From Stictocephala bisonia (lineage: Eukaryota > Arthropoda > Insecta > Hemiptera > Membracidae), in assembly GCA_035578905.1 (NCBI GenBank), contig JAQJVL010000156.1, positions 806,001 through 870,000 on the forward strand: a DNA stretch of 64,000 bases. The letters are read 5' to 3'. Positions 36,282 through 48,400 of the stretch are shown piece by piece. Made by a program: the position numbers and the translations under genes. The notes beneath the pieces were generated by a model. That model was not told where the DNA came from, searched no databases, and worked only from the letters and a program-made list of their open reading frames with translations. The number at the start of each line of letters is the position of its first letter. Position 1 is the stretch's first letter.

Positions 36282-38035
36282 ACATTCTTACTACTGTCGT
36301 CGCAGAAATTATGTGCACCCGAGTTTGAAGGTCGTTTTGTAAGAAACTAAGAGGCCTCCGAAAACTTCAATCACACCATTGTTTTCCTCGTTTGATTGTG
36401 CGTAATGTCATATGAATTTAAACATTTTATTATAAGTTCTAACAATTTTTATCTTAGTTGTAACAAAAAAGTACCGAAATTTTAACTTATTTTCACTGTA
36501 CATCAAATTTACATCGTTATTACTCAAAACCCCGTACATTTAGCGCATTAATATTTAAACAAAAGGTTGATAGGAAAGTTTCCTAATAGTGTTACACATT
36601 TTTGATGTTATTTTTACAGGAAAAAAGTTCTTATCAATTACACGAAACATTATTTTCTTGGCTTCTAAAGATCCTTAAATTGATTATTTGGTCTTGTTGT
36701 AATCCTTATGACAACAATGTGGTTCATGTGGTGTAAACACATGTTTATTCCACATGAAAACATCACTACATTTACTGGCAACATAAAAACTCCCTGTATA
36801 TATTATGTTTACTACGGTATAAACACTACGGGCTCAAGTTAGTGTCATATGCTTGTTGCCACAAATCTCCCTATGGAATCATGTAACATATCATCCCTAG
36901 ATAATCATGTCATCATGTATGATTTGCCAAAACAATATTTATAACATTAGTCATGATTATTATCTGTGGAAAAATACTAGGTAGAAAACACGATATCACA
37001 CTATACACGTACGGTGGTATTGACCCACCCACCCATCCATACACGTACAGTGGTATTGACCCACCCACCCATACACGTACGGTGATGACGACCCACCCAC
37101 CCACCCATACACGTACGGCAGTGATAGACAATACCACTGTACGTCTATGGGTGGGTGGGTGGGTCAATATTACTGTACGTGTATGGGTGGATGGGTGGGT
37201 CAATACCACTGTACGTGTATGGGTGGATGGGTGGGTCAATACCACTGCACGTGTATGGGTGGGTGGGTTAATACCACTGTACGTATATGGATGGATGGGT
37301 GGGTCAATACTACTGTACGTGTATAGGTGGGTTGGTAGGTCATTAGTAAGATTCAGTAGACAGGGACGAATAAGACTCATTGTTTTCGTGTTTAATCCAA
37401 GTGTGCATTGATATATAAAGGTGCTTTAATACTGCAATAGTATAGTTACGAAACATCAATTTCATACATGTAAGTAAATGCAGTGATTTTAAATTGATTT
37501 AAATCAATATAAAATAACTTGAAATTGATACATTTAAAATTATTTAAATCAATATCAAATCATTGCATTTTCTTACACATATGAAAGTAATATATCTTAA
37601 ATATACATGTCATTAGAATTACAACAAGACCAAATGATTAATTTTACGATCTCTAGAAGCCAAGAAAACAATTTTTCATGTAATTTATAAGAACGTTTTT
37701 CCTGGAAACATAATATTAAAAAATTTATAAAACTATTAGGAAACGTTCCTATCAACTGTGTATTAAAATATAAATGCACTCCATACACGGATTTTTTATT
37801 AATAATGGTGTAAATTTAATGTTCAGTGAAAACTAGTTTAAATTCCGTTACTTTTTTTGTTACAACTAAGATAAAAATTGTTTGAACTTATTATAACAAT
37901 TGTTTAAATTAATATGGCATAACGCACAATCAAACAAGGAAAACAATGGTATAATTGGAGTTTCCGTAGGCCTCTTAGTTTTTTAGAAAACAACCTTCAA
38001 ACTCGGGTGCACATAATTTCTGCGCCGACAGTAGT
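36282..38035. mobile_element. MITE family B, complete two-armed copy with satellite cargo
   Basis: Left arm 36282-36720 (CTGTCGTCGCAGAAATTATG, then GCACCCGAGTTTGAAGG) and right arm 37610-38035 (its reverse complement ending CTGCGCCGACAG) form inverted repeats of about 430 bases. The 900-base centre contains the inverted 32-bp arrays. This copy shows that the one-ended copies at 12510, 26797 and others are arms of a larger element. No ORF beyond repeat frames. Confidence 0.75.
37000..37338. repeat. 32-bp minisatellite in two inverted blocks
   Basis: Units of GACCCACCCACCCATACACG plus TACAGTGGTATT. 37000-37117 reads in one direction and 37133-37338 in the other, so the array itself forms a large hairpin. 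The same unit recurs at 38278-38366, 40785-40845 and, degenerate, 51510-51780. Confidence 0.95.
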
Positions 38036-38277
38036 AGTCTTTATTCAAATACGGAAAATATTTCTCTTATTACCTCAGATATTGTGCAACCAGAATTCAT
38101 CCACAGTTAAACAATGCTCAAAAACAGTTCTCAGTTACATAAGTGGACAGATCCTCGCTTAAGCTTCAACAATATAAACATCCGTGAGGTCTGCGCATAC
38201 GCAGAAAGGCCTGTTAGATTTATTCAATTTCAATTCTGTACGTTGCGCGTATAGGTTGTTTATTTTCTTATCCTCCT

Positions 38278-38366
38278 GACCCACCCGCCCACCCCTACAT
38301 GTACAGTGGTACTGACCCACCCACCCACCCCTACATGTACAGTGGTACTGACCCACCCACCCACAC
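38278..38366. repeat. 32-bp minisatellite family, second locus
   Basis: About three units of GACCCACCCACCC-CCTACATGTACAGTGGTACT type, close to but outside the MITE at 36282-38035. Confidence 0.9.
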
Positions 38367-38538
38367 TCTAAACGTTACAATGTTTTTATTATTTTCAAAA
38401 CATTGTTACGTTTAAAACAGAACGTTATATTAGTATTGCTGCAAAACCGAAAATGTATATTTAAAATAATACGCAAAATAAGACAAAGGGATCAGACTCG
38501 TTTAAAAACACTAAAAGAGTGTCTGTCGATTCTTTAAG

Positions 38539-38619
38539 TTATTTGTTTTCGATAAGTCGAACAAGCTGTTCTTTTAAAACGTCTAAAACCTCTCCCCCTT
38601 GTTCCTCCATGGTCTTCAT
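38539..38619 (-). CDS. Candidate 26-residue small ORF in a CpG-rich island
   Basis: MKTMEEQGGEVLDVLKEQLV then six residues and TAA. Charged and helix-forming, with A at -3 before ATG. Its upstream 240 bases (38620-38880) are CpG-rich and unlike the surroundings. No donor follows. On the plus strand the same area has a strong polypyrimidine tract and acceptor (TTCATGTTTACAG at 38628), so an exon on the other strand is equally possible. Confidence 0.2.
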   Translation of the reverse strand: MKTMEEQGGEVLDVLKEQLVRLIENK

Positions 38620-38880
38620 GTTTACAGGACCGCCGCGATTCTCCACGCCTCCACCCTGACAGAACCGCGCCCCTAAGATTACACAGATGTTTTGTCTAGT
38701 GTTTGTCCTGCGGCCTCAGTTCTGTAGAACCCACTGATGGCTCTATAATGCGATCATTCCACAGCTATGATTCTCCCTTACAACAGAAGCCTATGGGAAG
38801 AGCCAGAAGGTTTGGTATAATCCTTCCCTAAGGATCACTAACCAGGACCTATTCATAAGGATATCTTCAGTGACGTACCT
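38620..38880. other. CpG-rich island, unknown role
   Basis: G+C- and CpG-rich sequence (GGACCGCCGCGATTCTCC) amid A+T-rich DNA, with no second copy in the window. Candidate promoter or exon. Confidence 0.5.
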
Positions 38881-39224
38881 GAAACATATATTACATTTAT
38901 GTTATTTATTAGGAATAAAAAATATTCAAATTTACATTAATTTGCCTCTTAAAATTAAAATTTGATTATTGAATTTTTAATAAAATTATTGCTTCCTGTT
39001 TTGTTTTTTATCTGGATGGTAGAGTTGCAAAACTTATATGCAATATAGTGGCTGCTTGTTTGGTATACATATAATATCATATGGTATTCGTGATTAAGAA
39101 TTTATCTGAAATTCTATAATTTTTTCTTTTTTTAGGTAGTGGCTAAAATTTGATTTTGAAATTGTTCATAATTAATTGTGTGTTAGTGCTTACTTGTATT
39201 TCTTCTGTGGTGTTACACTGTACG

Positions 39225-39774
39225 TACAGGGTGTTTAAAAAGTATGGACCCACCTTCATTTCTCATTTATGGGTCCAGATAAATAATTGAGATTTAGTAT
39301 ACCGATGTAGAACTTTTTTTTTTATCTTTTGATGCAGTTTGTAATTTTTTCAACCTAAAGGGGAGGGCTCGTAGTGGATACTGTAAAAGTTAAAATTACA
39401 GGCTATGTTGAGTTGCCCATCATTTTAAAGCCTATTGTTTTCTGAATAAGACACCACACGTTTCAAGTCAAAAGAACCACCCTATCAGAAACGGCGACTG
39501 GTTAACTTTTCTTAGCAGTGATATTTGAGTGGGAATACTTGAAACTTGTGGCGTCTTATTCAGAAAACAATAGGCTTTAAAATGATGGGCAACTCATCAT
39601 AGCCTGTCATTTTAATTTTTTACTATATTCATCACGAGCCCTCCCTTCTAGTTAAAAAAATATAAAAATGTATCAGAAGTAGAAAAACTGTCTACAGAGG
39701 TATTCTAAATCTCAATTACTTATCTGGACCCATTTAAGAGAAGTTAAGGTGGTTCCATACTGTAATGCCCTGTA
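39225..39774. mobile_element. TA-flanked palindromic MITE
   Basis: TACAGGGTGTTTAAAAAGTA at the left and the inverse TACTGTAATGCCCTGTA at the right. Arms of about 230 bases (GGGTCCAGATAA, ATTGAGATTTAG, CAATAGGCTTTAAAATGATG) are inverted copies. TA target and CAGGG ends fit a Tc1/mariner-type non-autonomous element. No ORF. Confidence 0.85.
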
Positions 39775-40784
39775 TATTTCTTATATAAAATTGTTTATTT
39801 CAAATTTACTATGGCCAGATGTAACATATGAAATTACCTTATTTGTAAATCACTATAAAACTGTTATAAGAGGGAAGAAGAATTGACAATAGAGAAAATT
39901 CTAGGCTATTATTGTATAAAAAACAAAAATTGTGTTGTATACAGTTAATAATATTATTAAACTGATTCGTATTATTAAGATGTAGGCCTACCTATTCTTG
40001 TTGTTGTTGTTGTTGTTCTTTGTTTTATTATATATGTTATGTGTGCCAACGAGACATTTTGTCAACTATTCATGACATATTAACGATAGAAAAATAATTA
40101 CTACATTATTCATCCTCAATGCGGATTTTTTATTTTTGTAACCTAACCTCAACTGACTTTCAAAAGGACTGAGGGCAACCAAAAAATTCATACGAATAAG
40201 GTCAAAAGGAAACAATAAATACAACCAGATACGTAATGTAAAGAAGAAGGGCTAACAGGTTATTTTGTGCGGGGAAGTTGGCAGGCACTAAGTGGTAGAA
40301 CCGCCAATATATTAACACTAATTTTAATGTTGTTGGATGATTATATGGTTATGTAACAAATACATGAAAATAAACACAAATAACATTAACATGATTGACT
40401 CATTTATGTTTTTTCAAGGATTGTACGTACTTGTTTATGAAGTGAAAGTGCGTTTTTTTTTAATTTACGTTAATGAACTTAATTTTCTCTCACATTTCTG
40501 TTAAACACGCTAAATCCACCTTCATCGGAAGTGTGGAACTAGAGCTAAGCAACTAGAAATATGATTCCTTTCCGTAAATATTAACGCGTCTTATTGTTCT
40601 AAATTAATTGTTAACCCCAAATCTGACAGCTCAAAGCACGCGCCTTACTTGCATATATGAACACAACTTTAATGTAAACGTTTGTAAATCCAGCTTAAGG
40701 GTTCGGTTTGTAGATCTACCGAACAAAATTACCTATATTAAAATAATAAATAAGTTATTGGCTTTTAATTCGTACATTTTTATT
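39775..40784. other. No clear feature
   Basis: A+T-rich, with a short GTTGTT microsatellite near 40000. No gene recognised. Confidence 0.6.
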
Positions 40785-40845
40785 GACCCACCATATATGT
40801 TCCGTGGTATTGATCCACCCACCCACTTATACACGTACGAGAGTA
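40785..40845. repeat. 32-bp minisatellite family, third locus
   Basis: Two diverged units (TATTGACCCACC, GGTATTGATCCACCCACCCA). Confidence 0.75.
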
Positions 40846-41249
40846 TAAAGTTTCATTATTATTAACTTAAATACTGCGATTGTAATAGTCTTGTTCTGTG
40901 TTGTATATTGGTAAACCTCGAGTACCTAATTTAATATCGAACTGCCAACCGACTGCTCTAATTATTATTATAAGAAAATACTATCTATACCGAATACAAT
41001 TAATTATTTTTTCATAGCACATAACAATAGATATTAATAGTTAAAATACAAATACAGTATGTTATTATTATGGTTAAAAAGCTATGCTTGTGGTCTGTCT
41101 CATTAGACGTAGTATCATGTCATTTCTCCATGAAAGACAAAACGAAACTAATCAGAAGTGGTGAAAGTTGACTTTTGATGAGACATTCTCAGCAGACCCC
41201 TAGGTCCAACTTGATCATATACTATCACGGAATACATCGTATTTCACTT

Positions 41250-41580
41250 CTATATTAATTAAATCGTTCTTAATCGATGCGAGAACCGATTGGTATCGGA
41301 GACCACACAGTCGATTCCTCAACGTCGCCGCCGCGGTAATCCGGTAAACGTTGTATGCCTACCGAACTGTTAAAACCTTATTTGAATACCGGAAAGTTAT
41401 TTTAAGCCGAGATTAAGTGTCGGAAAACCCTAATATGTCGTCGGCTTGTCGGGTTTGAGGGTTTAGACCCTTATCGCCGCTAAGACTCTTATCGCCACTA
41501 TCCAAGTCGCTAACGATTTCTCGGGTACCGTCAGTTTTAATCGTCACACTGATCCGAACAAAATTGAAAGGTTGTTATTT
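41250..41580. other. CpG-rich island, unknown role
   Basis: Dense CpG (AACGTCGCCGCCGCGGTAAT; TTATCGCCGCTAAGAC) in single-copy-looking sequence. No frame I trust. Candidate unmethylated regulatory or exon sequence. Confidence 0.5.
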
Positions 41581-41668
41581 TAATTGGAACCTGTCATTTT
41601 AGGCCAATTAAATAATCGTGTATTTGTGAATATACCAGACGGCTTTGTATGCTCAGATTAAAAATTTG

Positions 41669-42148
41669 AGCTAGTTCAAATTAATCAGGCTTGGTAAGAG
41701 ATTAGGCAAAGTGATTTATCAAATCATAACAATGACGTTTCATTATTATGGATTGAACAACAAGGCTGAAGCACTTTTATCAATTTCAGTAAAGAGTGAT
41801 CCAACTAAAGATAACAATTAATCTTACCAGCTAGTTCAAATTAATCAGGCTTGGTAAGAGATTAGGCAAAGTGATTTATCAAATCATAACAATGGCGTTT
41901 CATTATTATGTATTGAACAACAAGGCTGAAGCACTTTTATCAATTTCAGTAAAGAGTGATCCAACTAAAGATAACAATTAATCTTACCAGCTAGTTCAAA
42001 TTAATCAGGCTTGGTAAAAGATTAGGCAAAGTGATTTATCAAGTCATAACAATACAGTTTCATTATTATGAATTGAACAGCAAGGCTGAAGCACTTTTAT
42101 CAATATCAATAAAGAGTGATTCAACTAAAGATAAGAATTTTAAGTTGG
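41669..42148. repeat. 160-bp tandem repeat, 3 copies
   Basis: Unit starts (CTAGTTCAAATTAATCAGGC) at 41671, 41831 and 41991, exactly 160 bases apart. Copies 1 and 2 are nearly identical; copy 3 is somewhat diverged. Confidence 0.95.
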
Positions 42149-42193
42149 CAATCTAACATAACTTAAACAAACCTAACATAACCTAACCAAAGT

Positions 42194-42221
42194 AGTGGTA
42201 GTAAATTAACGAAAAAGGTCC
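42194..42221. mobile_element. hAT-type MITE terminus (GGACCTTTTCCG family)
   Basis: Reverse complement reads GGACCTTTTTCGTTAATTTA then CTACCACTAC, and is preceded by CCTAACATAACCTAACC as in the family interior. No matching left end found, so it is an end-only or rearranged copy. The 160-bp array lies just inside it. Confidence 0.6.
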
Positions 42222-42556
42222 AGTTTTTTAATAATACAACAAAAACATCTCGTGATAAAATTAAGACGATTTTAAATAAGACTGTATTATGAATAATAAA
42301 TGGATTTAATTTGATTATGAATAATTACTGTACACATGAGCATCTCGTTGTTGAAAATCATTTAATGACTCGGTACATAAGGAATCATACTTAAGTATGT
42401 CTGTTGTCGTATTAGTGGTTGAGATTTGGGTGGCAATTTAAAATATTATTTTCCTGACAATTCAATTAGTTATGTTTTTTTCTGTATGTCATAAACTAAA
42501 AATCGTTCATTTGTCGTTTAGTAGTACAGAAGAATAAGTAGTCCTAACTTTGAAAG
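42222..42556. other. No clear feature
   Basis: A+T-rich spacer between two arrays. Confidence 0.6.
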
Positions 42557-43087
42557 AATAAAAGGCCTACTAAAATAAAAGGCCTACTAAAATAAAAGGC
42601 CTACTAAAATAAAAGGCCTACTAAAATAAAAGGCCTACTAAAATAAAAGGCCTACTAAAATAAAAGGCCTACTAAAATAAAAGGCCTACTAAAATAAAAG
42701 GCCTACTAAAATAAAAGGCCTACTAAAATAAAAGGCCTACTAAAATAAAAGGCCTACTAAAATAAAAGGCCTACTAAAATAAAAGGCCTACTAAAATAAA
42801 AGGCCTACTAAAATAAAAGGCCTACTAAAATAAAAGGCCTACTAAAATAAAAGGCCTACTAAAATAAAAGGCCTACTAAAATAAAAGGCCTACTAAAATA
42901 AAAGGCCTACTAAAATAAAAGGCCTACTAAAATAAAAGGCCTACTAAAATAAAAGGCCTACTAAAATAAAAGGCCTACTAAAATAAAAGGCCTACCAAAA
43001 TAAAAGGCCTACTAAAATAAAAGGCCTACTAAAATAAAAGGCCTACTAAAATAAAAGACCTACTAAAATAAAAGGCCTACTAAAATA
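42557..43087. repeat. 17-bp minisatellite, about 31 copies
   Basis: Units of AAAATAAAAGGCCTACT that are almost perfectly identical: only two single-base variants across about 530 bases. Each unit contains the palindrome AGGCCT. The homogeneity implies recent expansion or ongoing homogenisation. Confidence 0.98.
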
Positions 43088-43139
43088 CTCGTTTTATTTC
43101 TGCAGCAGTGAGGACCTATTTCTTAATTAACTAGATCAA

Positions 43140-43500
43140 AAGTTAATTAGCTACAAGCTGGTGTTATCCCGACGACACGCGTGCCCAAACCGCGTGCTCT
43201 GGGGACGACGACAGTATCTTCCCCATTAGTGAGCCTAGCGTTATCACTGTCTCGGGTCATTGATAACACGCACAGCCTCGCTGGGGAAACCAAAACTGTT
43301 GGTTTTTATTGCTTTTAACAATATGTCTAAAAGCACCCATTTGTCTATAGATAGGCCGCTTTGAAAACGACCTACTGAACACACTGATGCGAGTGAGATG
43401 CACTGAGTGGTGAAAGTAATACAGAAAACCACTTTCCCCCACGGTGCGATTCCATTTAATAATTGTTATGGCAACCAGGATATCGGAAGGCCGCGTGCTG
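43140..43500. other. CpG-rich island, unknown role
   Basis: CpG-rich (CCCGACGACACGCGTGCCC) directly after the 17-bp array. Open frames of about 55-62 codons exist on both strands, with no recognised family, so coding strand and status are undecided. Confidence 0.45.
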
Positions 43501-43790
43501 GCGGCGCAATATGTTGGTAGTGATCATTTGTTGGTTTGATTAACAAGAATCAATCAGGCTTAAAAAGATTAAATTTAATTATTTATTAGTATTCATATAA
43601 CAATTAATAAGAGTAACAACGCAATGAAAAATAATGCGAACAATAAATAGCAATTAAACAGTGTTTTTTTTTCGAACAATTGAAGGTGGAAAGTTAGGCA
43701 AGCTGAGCGGTGGAACGATTCCCCACTGCTGCTGGTACCCCTACATGCGCTAAATATAACAGGCAGGTCGGTTATTGTTTGGCCCAATTA
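43500..43790 (-). repeat. Dispersed repeat R2, copy 1
   Basis: Matches 62990-63310 in reverse: GTTATATTTAGCGCATGTAG, GGGGAATCGTTCCACCGCT and AATCAAACCAACAAATGATC are shared in order. No ORF. Confidence 0.75.
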
Positions 43791-45431
43791 ACACCCGAAT
43801 TTTAACAATACAGTACACCTAGAAGAGTCTATTTCGTTTACCACCCGATTTTTAATAATACATCGGAAAGAGTGCATGTGTTTACCACCCTAGTTTGAGC
43901 AAATCTATAATAACATTTCCTTTTTAATGGTTCAAAAATAACTTAAAGTTATGTTATTACGTTAGTTATTCCTATTGTATATTAGGAATATGTTTGGTGA
44001 CAATTTATGAAAACATATTATTTTCTTTTTTTTTTAATCTTTTTTTTTATTTACGCTAAACCTGTTTTGTATTACGTTCACTACAAAGCCTACTCGTTTT
44101 ATAGTTGAATAAGACATTTTTTTAGTGTTTATACTTCTTACGTCTTCAATCATTACACTATTTGTATTTAGTTTCTGTACTTTTCCTTCATTATTTTTTC
44201 GAGCTTCCTTCCCCTTGTTATATTTATTAAGGTAGTTGACATGCCAGTCAAGATCCATATGTATTTTGTAATATGTATTTGAAATTTGTAGTAGTATTTT
44301 TTTATTTATTGATTAAATAGTTGCCCAAATTTTGAGTTAAATATTTTTTGGGTCATACCAAATTAGAAATGAATTTGTGTCTCGTCCGGTCAATGATATT
44401 GAAAATGTATATCTTCGTATAGATTGTACGCTCTAGTTCTCTATGAATATTGAGACTGTTGTGTTTCTTTCTATAATCACTTTAGTTCCTTGTTGTTATC
44501 AGGTGCCCTAGAGCCATGGTTTAGAGCAAGTGGGAGGGGTTGTAAGAGTCTTGTATAGCAGGGTGTGAGAGATCCCAATGTGAATCAAAGATCGAGTGGA
44601 AACCCCCTCAAGAATCGTGTGTCTTATAAGGTTCTATCGAAAATATGTATACAAAGGAGGCATTTAAGTTATGTCGGTTTTATGGAGCAAATTTTTAACC
44701 AATAACCTAAAGGACCATTAGGATAACATTTTGAAAATTTTATGATTATGGAAAGTGATATGAAAAAATATGACTTACCTGTATTTTCTAAATATAGCCA
44801 ACACTGAACACTATTGAACACTTAAAAATATATTTAGATCATCTTTCATGTTGTTTCTATTTGTTATATATAACTTCCCTGTATTTTCTAAATATACTAA
44901 CAGAGAATACTTTGAACAGTTAAAAATATATTAAGATAATCTTTCATGTTATTGTTGTTCAAATATATTTAGTGATTTTAAAATGCTACTATTTTGAAAT
45001 AATAAATGTATTCCCTTTTCAAGTTATAAATGTAATATACGTATAGTTTATAAAACTGAAGACTAGCGTTTTCCAATATTCGTGGCTGGGGAATATATTT
45101 CTCAGATATTGACTCTTAACTATAGTCCAGTCCGTGCATAAAAAAATAATAAATAAATAAAGTGAAAGTCAATCTCAGTGAAGCTTCATAAAAATACAAT
45201 ATATGCAGTGCATAAATGAAACACTTCAATTTGCCCAAAGTGCAGAAACATAAAATAAAAGTATTAACCATTAATAAATTAACTAAAGCGTTTATAGTAT
45301 TAATTATTGTAAAAACAAAATATTACTTTGGAGGGACACATAAAAATAAATAATTCTATTGTAGGGTCACATATAACCCTAAATATAATATTTAATGTGC
45401 TTCTTAATATTATACTTACCTTTTTCATTTT
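43791..45431. other. No clear gene
   Basis: A+T-rich. The short minus-strand frame at 44034-44258 is Lys/Asn-rich and looks like chance. No repeat recognised. Confidence 0.6.
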
Positions 45432-48400
45432 TTTAACCTTACTATCTGAACTCTGGCCAACAGGATTGTGATCGATTACTTGCTATTTTACTGCGCTGCT
45501 CCCTATGTTTAACCTTACTATCTGAACTCTGGCCAACAGGATTGTGATCGATTACTTGCTATTTTACTGTGCTGCTCTCTATGTTTAACCTTACTATCTG
45601 AACTCATTACCAACAGGATTGTGATCGATTACTTGCTATTTTACTGTGCTGCTCTCTATGTTTAACCTTACTACCTGAACTCATTGCCAACAGGATTGCT
45701 ATTTTACTGTGCTGCTCTCTATGTTTAACCTTACTATCTGAACTCATTGCCAACAGGATTGTGATCGATTACTTGCTATTTTACTGTGCTGATCTCTATG
45801 TTTAACCTTACTATCTGAACTTATTGCCAATAGGATTGTGATCGATTACTTGCTATTTTACTGTGCTGCTCTCTATGTTTAACCTTACTATCTGAACTCA
45901 TGGCCAACAAGATTGTGATCGATTACTTGCTATTTTACTGTGCTGCTCTCTATGTTTAACCTTACTATCTGAACTCATGGCCAACAGGATTGTGATCGAT
46001 TACTTGCTATTTTACTGCGCTGCTCTCTATGTTTAACCTTACTATCTGAACTCATGGCCAACAGGATTGTGATCGATTACTTACTATTTTACTGTGCTGC
46101 TCTCTATGTTTAACCTTACTATCTGAACTCATGGCCAACAGGATTGTGATTGATTACTTGCTATTTTACTGTGCTGCTCCCTATGTTTAACCTTACTATC
46201 TGAACTCATGGCCAACAGGATTTTGATCGATTACTTGCTATTTTACTGCGCTGCTCTCTATGTTTAACCTTACTATCTGAACTCATGGCCAACAGGATTG
46301 TGATCAATTACTTGCTATTTTACTGTGCTGCTCTCTATGTTTAACCTTACTATCTGAACTCATTGCCAACAGGATTGTGATCGATTACTTGCTATTTTAC
46401 TGTGCTTCTCTTTATGTTTAACCTTACTATCTGAACTCATGGCCAACAGGATTGTGATCGATTACTTGCTATTTTACTGTGCTGCTCTCTATGTTTAACC
46501 TTACTATCTGAACTCATTGCCAACAGGATTGCTATTTTACTGTGCTGCTCTCTATGTTTAACCTTACTATCTGAACTCATTGCCAACAGGATTGTGATCG
46601 ATTACTTGCTATTTTACTGTGCTGCTCTCTATGTTTAACCTTACTATCTGAACTTATTGCCAACAGGATTGTGATCGATTACTTGCTATTTTACTGTGCT
46701 GCTCTCTATGTTTAACCTTACTATCTGAACTCGTGGCCAACAGGATTGTGATCGATTACTTGCTATTTTACTGTGCTGCTCTCTATGTTTAACCTTACTA
46801 TCTGAACTCATGGCCAACAGGATTGTGATCGATTACATGCTATTTTACTGTGCTGCTCTCTATGTTTAACCTTACTATCTGAACTCATGGCAAACAGGAT
46901 TGTGATCGATTACATGCTATTTTACTGTGCTGCTCTCTATGTTTAACCTTACTATCTGAACTCATGGCCAACAGGATTGTGATCGATTACTTGCTATTTT
47001 ACTGTGCTGCTCTCTATGTTTAACCTAACTATCTGAACTCATGGCTAACAGGATTGTGATCGATTACATGCTATTTTACTGTGCTGCTCTCTATGTTTAA
47101 CCTTACTATCTGAACTCATGGCCAACAGGATTGTGATCGATTACTTGCTATTTTACTGTGCTGCTCTATATGTTTAACCTTACTATCTGAACTCATGGCC
47201 AACAGGATTGTGATCGATTACTTGCTATTTTACTGTGCTGCTCCCTATGTTTAACCTTACTATCTGAACTCATGGCCAACAGGATTGTGATCGATTACTT
47301 GCTATTTTACTGCGCTGCTCTCTATGTTTAACCTTACTATCTGAACTCATGGCCAACAGGATTGTGATTAATTACTTGCTATTTTACTGTGCTGCTCCCT
47401 ATGTTTAACTTTACTATCTGAACTCATTGCCAACAGGATTGTGATCGATTACTTGCTATTTTACTGTGCTGCTCTCTATGTTTAACCTTACTATCTGAAC
47501 GCATTGCCAACAGGATTGCTATTTTACTTTGCTGCTCTCTATGTTTAACCTTACTATCTGAACTCATTGCCAACAGGATTGTGATCGATTACTTGCTATT
47601 TTACTGTGCTGCTCTCTATGTTTAACCTTACTATCTGAACTCATGGCCAACAGGATTGTGATCGATTACTTACTATTTTACTGTGCTGCTCTCTATGTTT
47701 AACCTTACTATCTGAACTCATGGCCAACAGGATTGTGATTGATTACTTGCTATTTTACTGTGCTGCTCCCTATGTTTAACCTTACTATCTGAACTCATGG
47801 CCAACAGGATTTTGATCGATTACTTGCTATTTTACTGCGCTGCTCTCTATGTTTAACCTTACTATCTGAACTCATGGCCAACAGGATTGTGATCAATTAC
47901 TTGCTATTTTACTGTGCTGCTCTCTATGTTTAACCTTACTATCTGAACTCATTGCCAACAGGATTGTGATCGATTACTTGCTATTTTACTGTGCTTCTCT
48001 TTATGTTTAACCTTACTATCTGAACTCATGGCCAACAGGATTGTGATCGATTACTTGCTATTTTACTGTGCTGCTCTCTATGTTTAACCTTACTATCTGA
48101 ACTCATTGCCAACAGGATTGTGATCAATTACTTGCTATTTTACTGTGCTGCTCTCTATGTTTAACCTTACTATCTGAACTCATTGCCAACAGGATTGCTA
48201 TTTTACTGTGCTGCTCTCTATGTTTAACCTTACTATCTGAACTCATGGCCAACAGGATTGTGATCGATTACATGCTATTTTACTGTGCTGCTCTCTATGT
48301 TTAACCTTACTATCTGAACTCATGGCCAACAGGATTGTGATCGATTACTTGCTATTTTACTGTGCTGCTCTCTATGTTTAACCTTACTATCTGAACTCAT

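Noticed and set aside
36913..37411. Frames of about 150 codons on both strands
   Set aside because: Produced by the inverted 32-bp minisatellite.
43244..43442. Two overlapping minus-strand frames of about 62 codons
   Set aside because: Competing frames on both strands of a CpG-rich island and no recognised domain; kept only as an island of unknown role.
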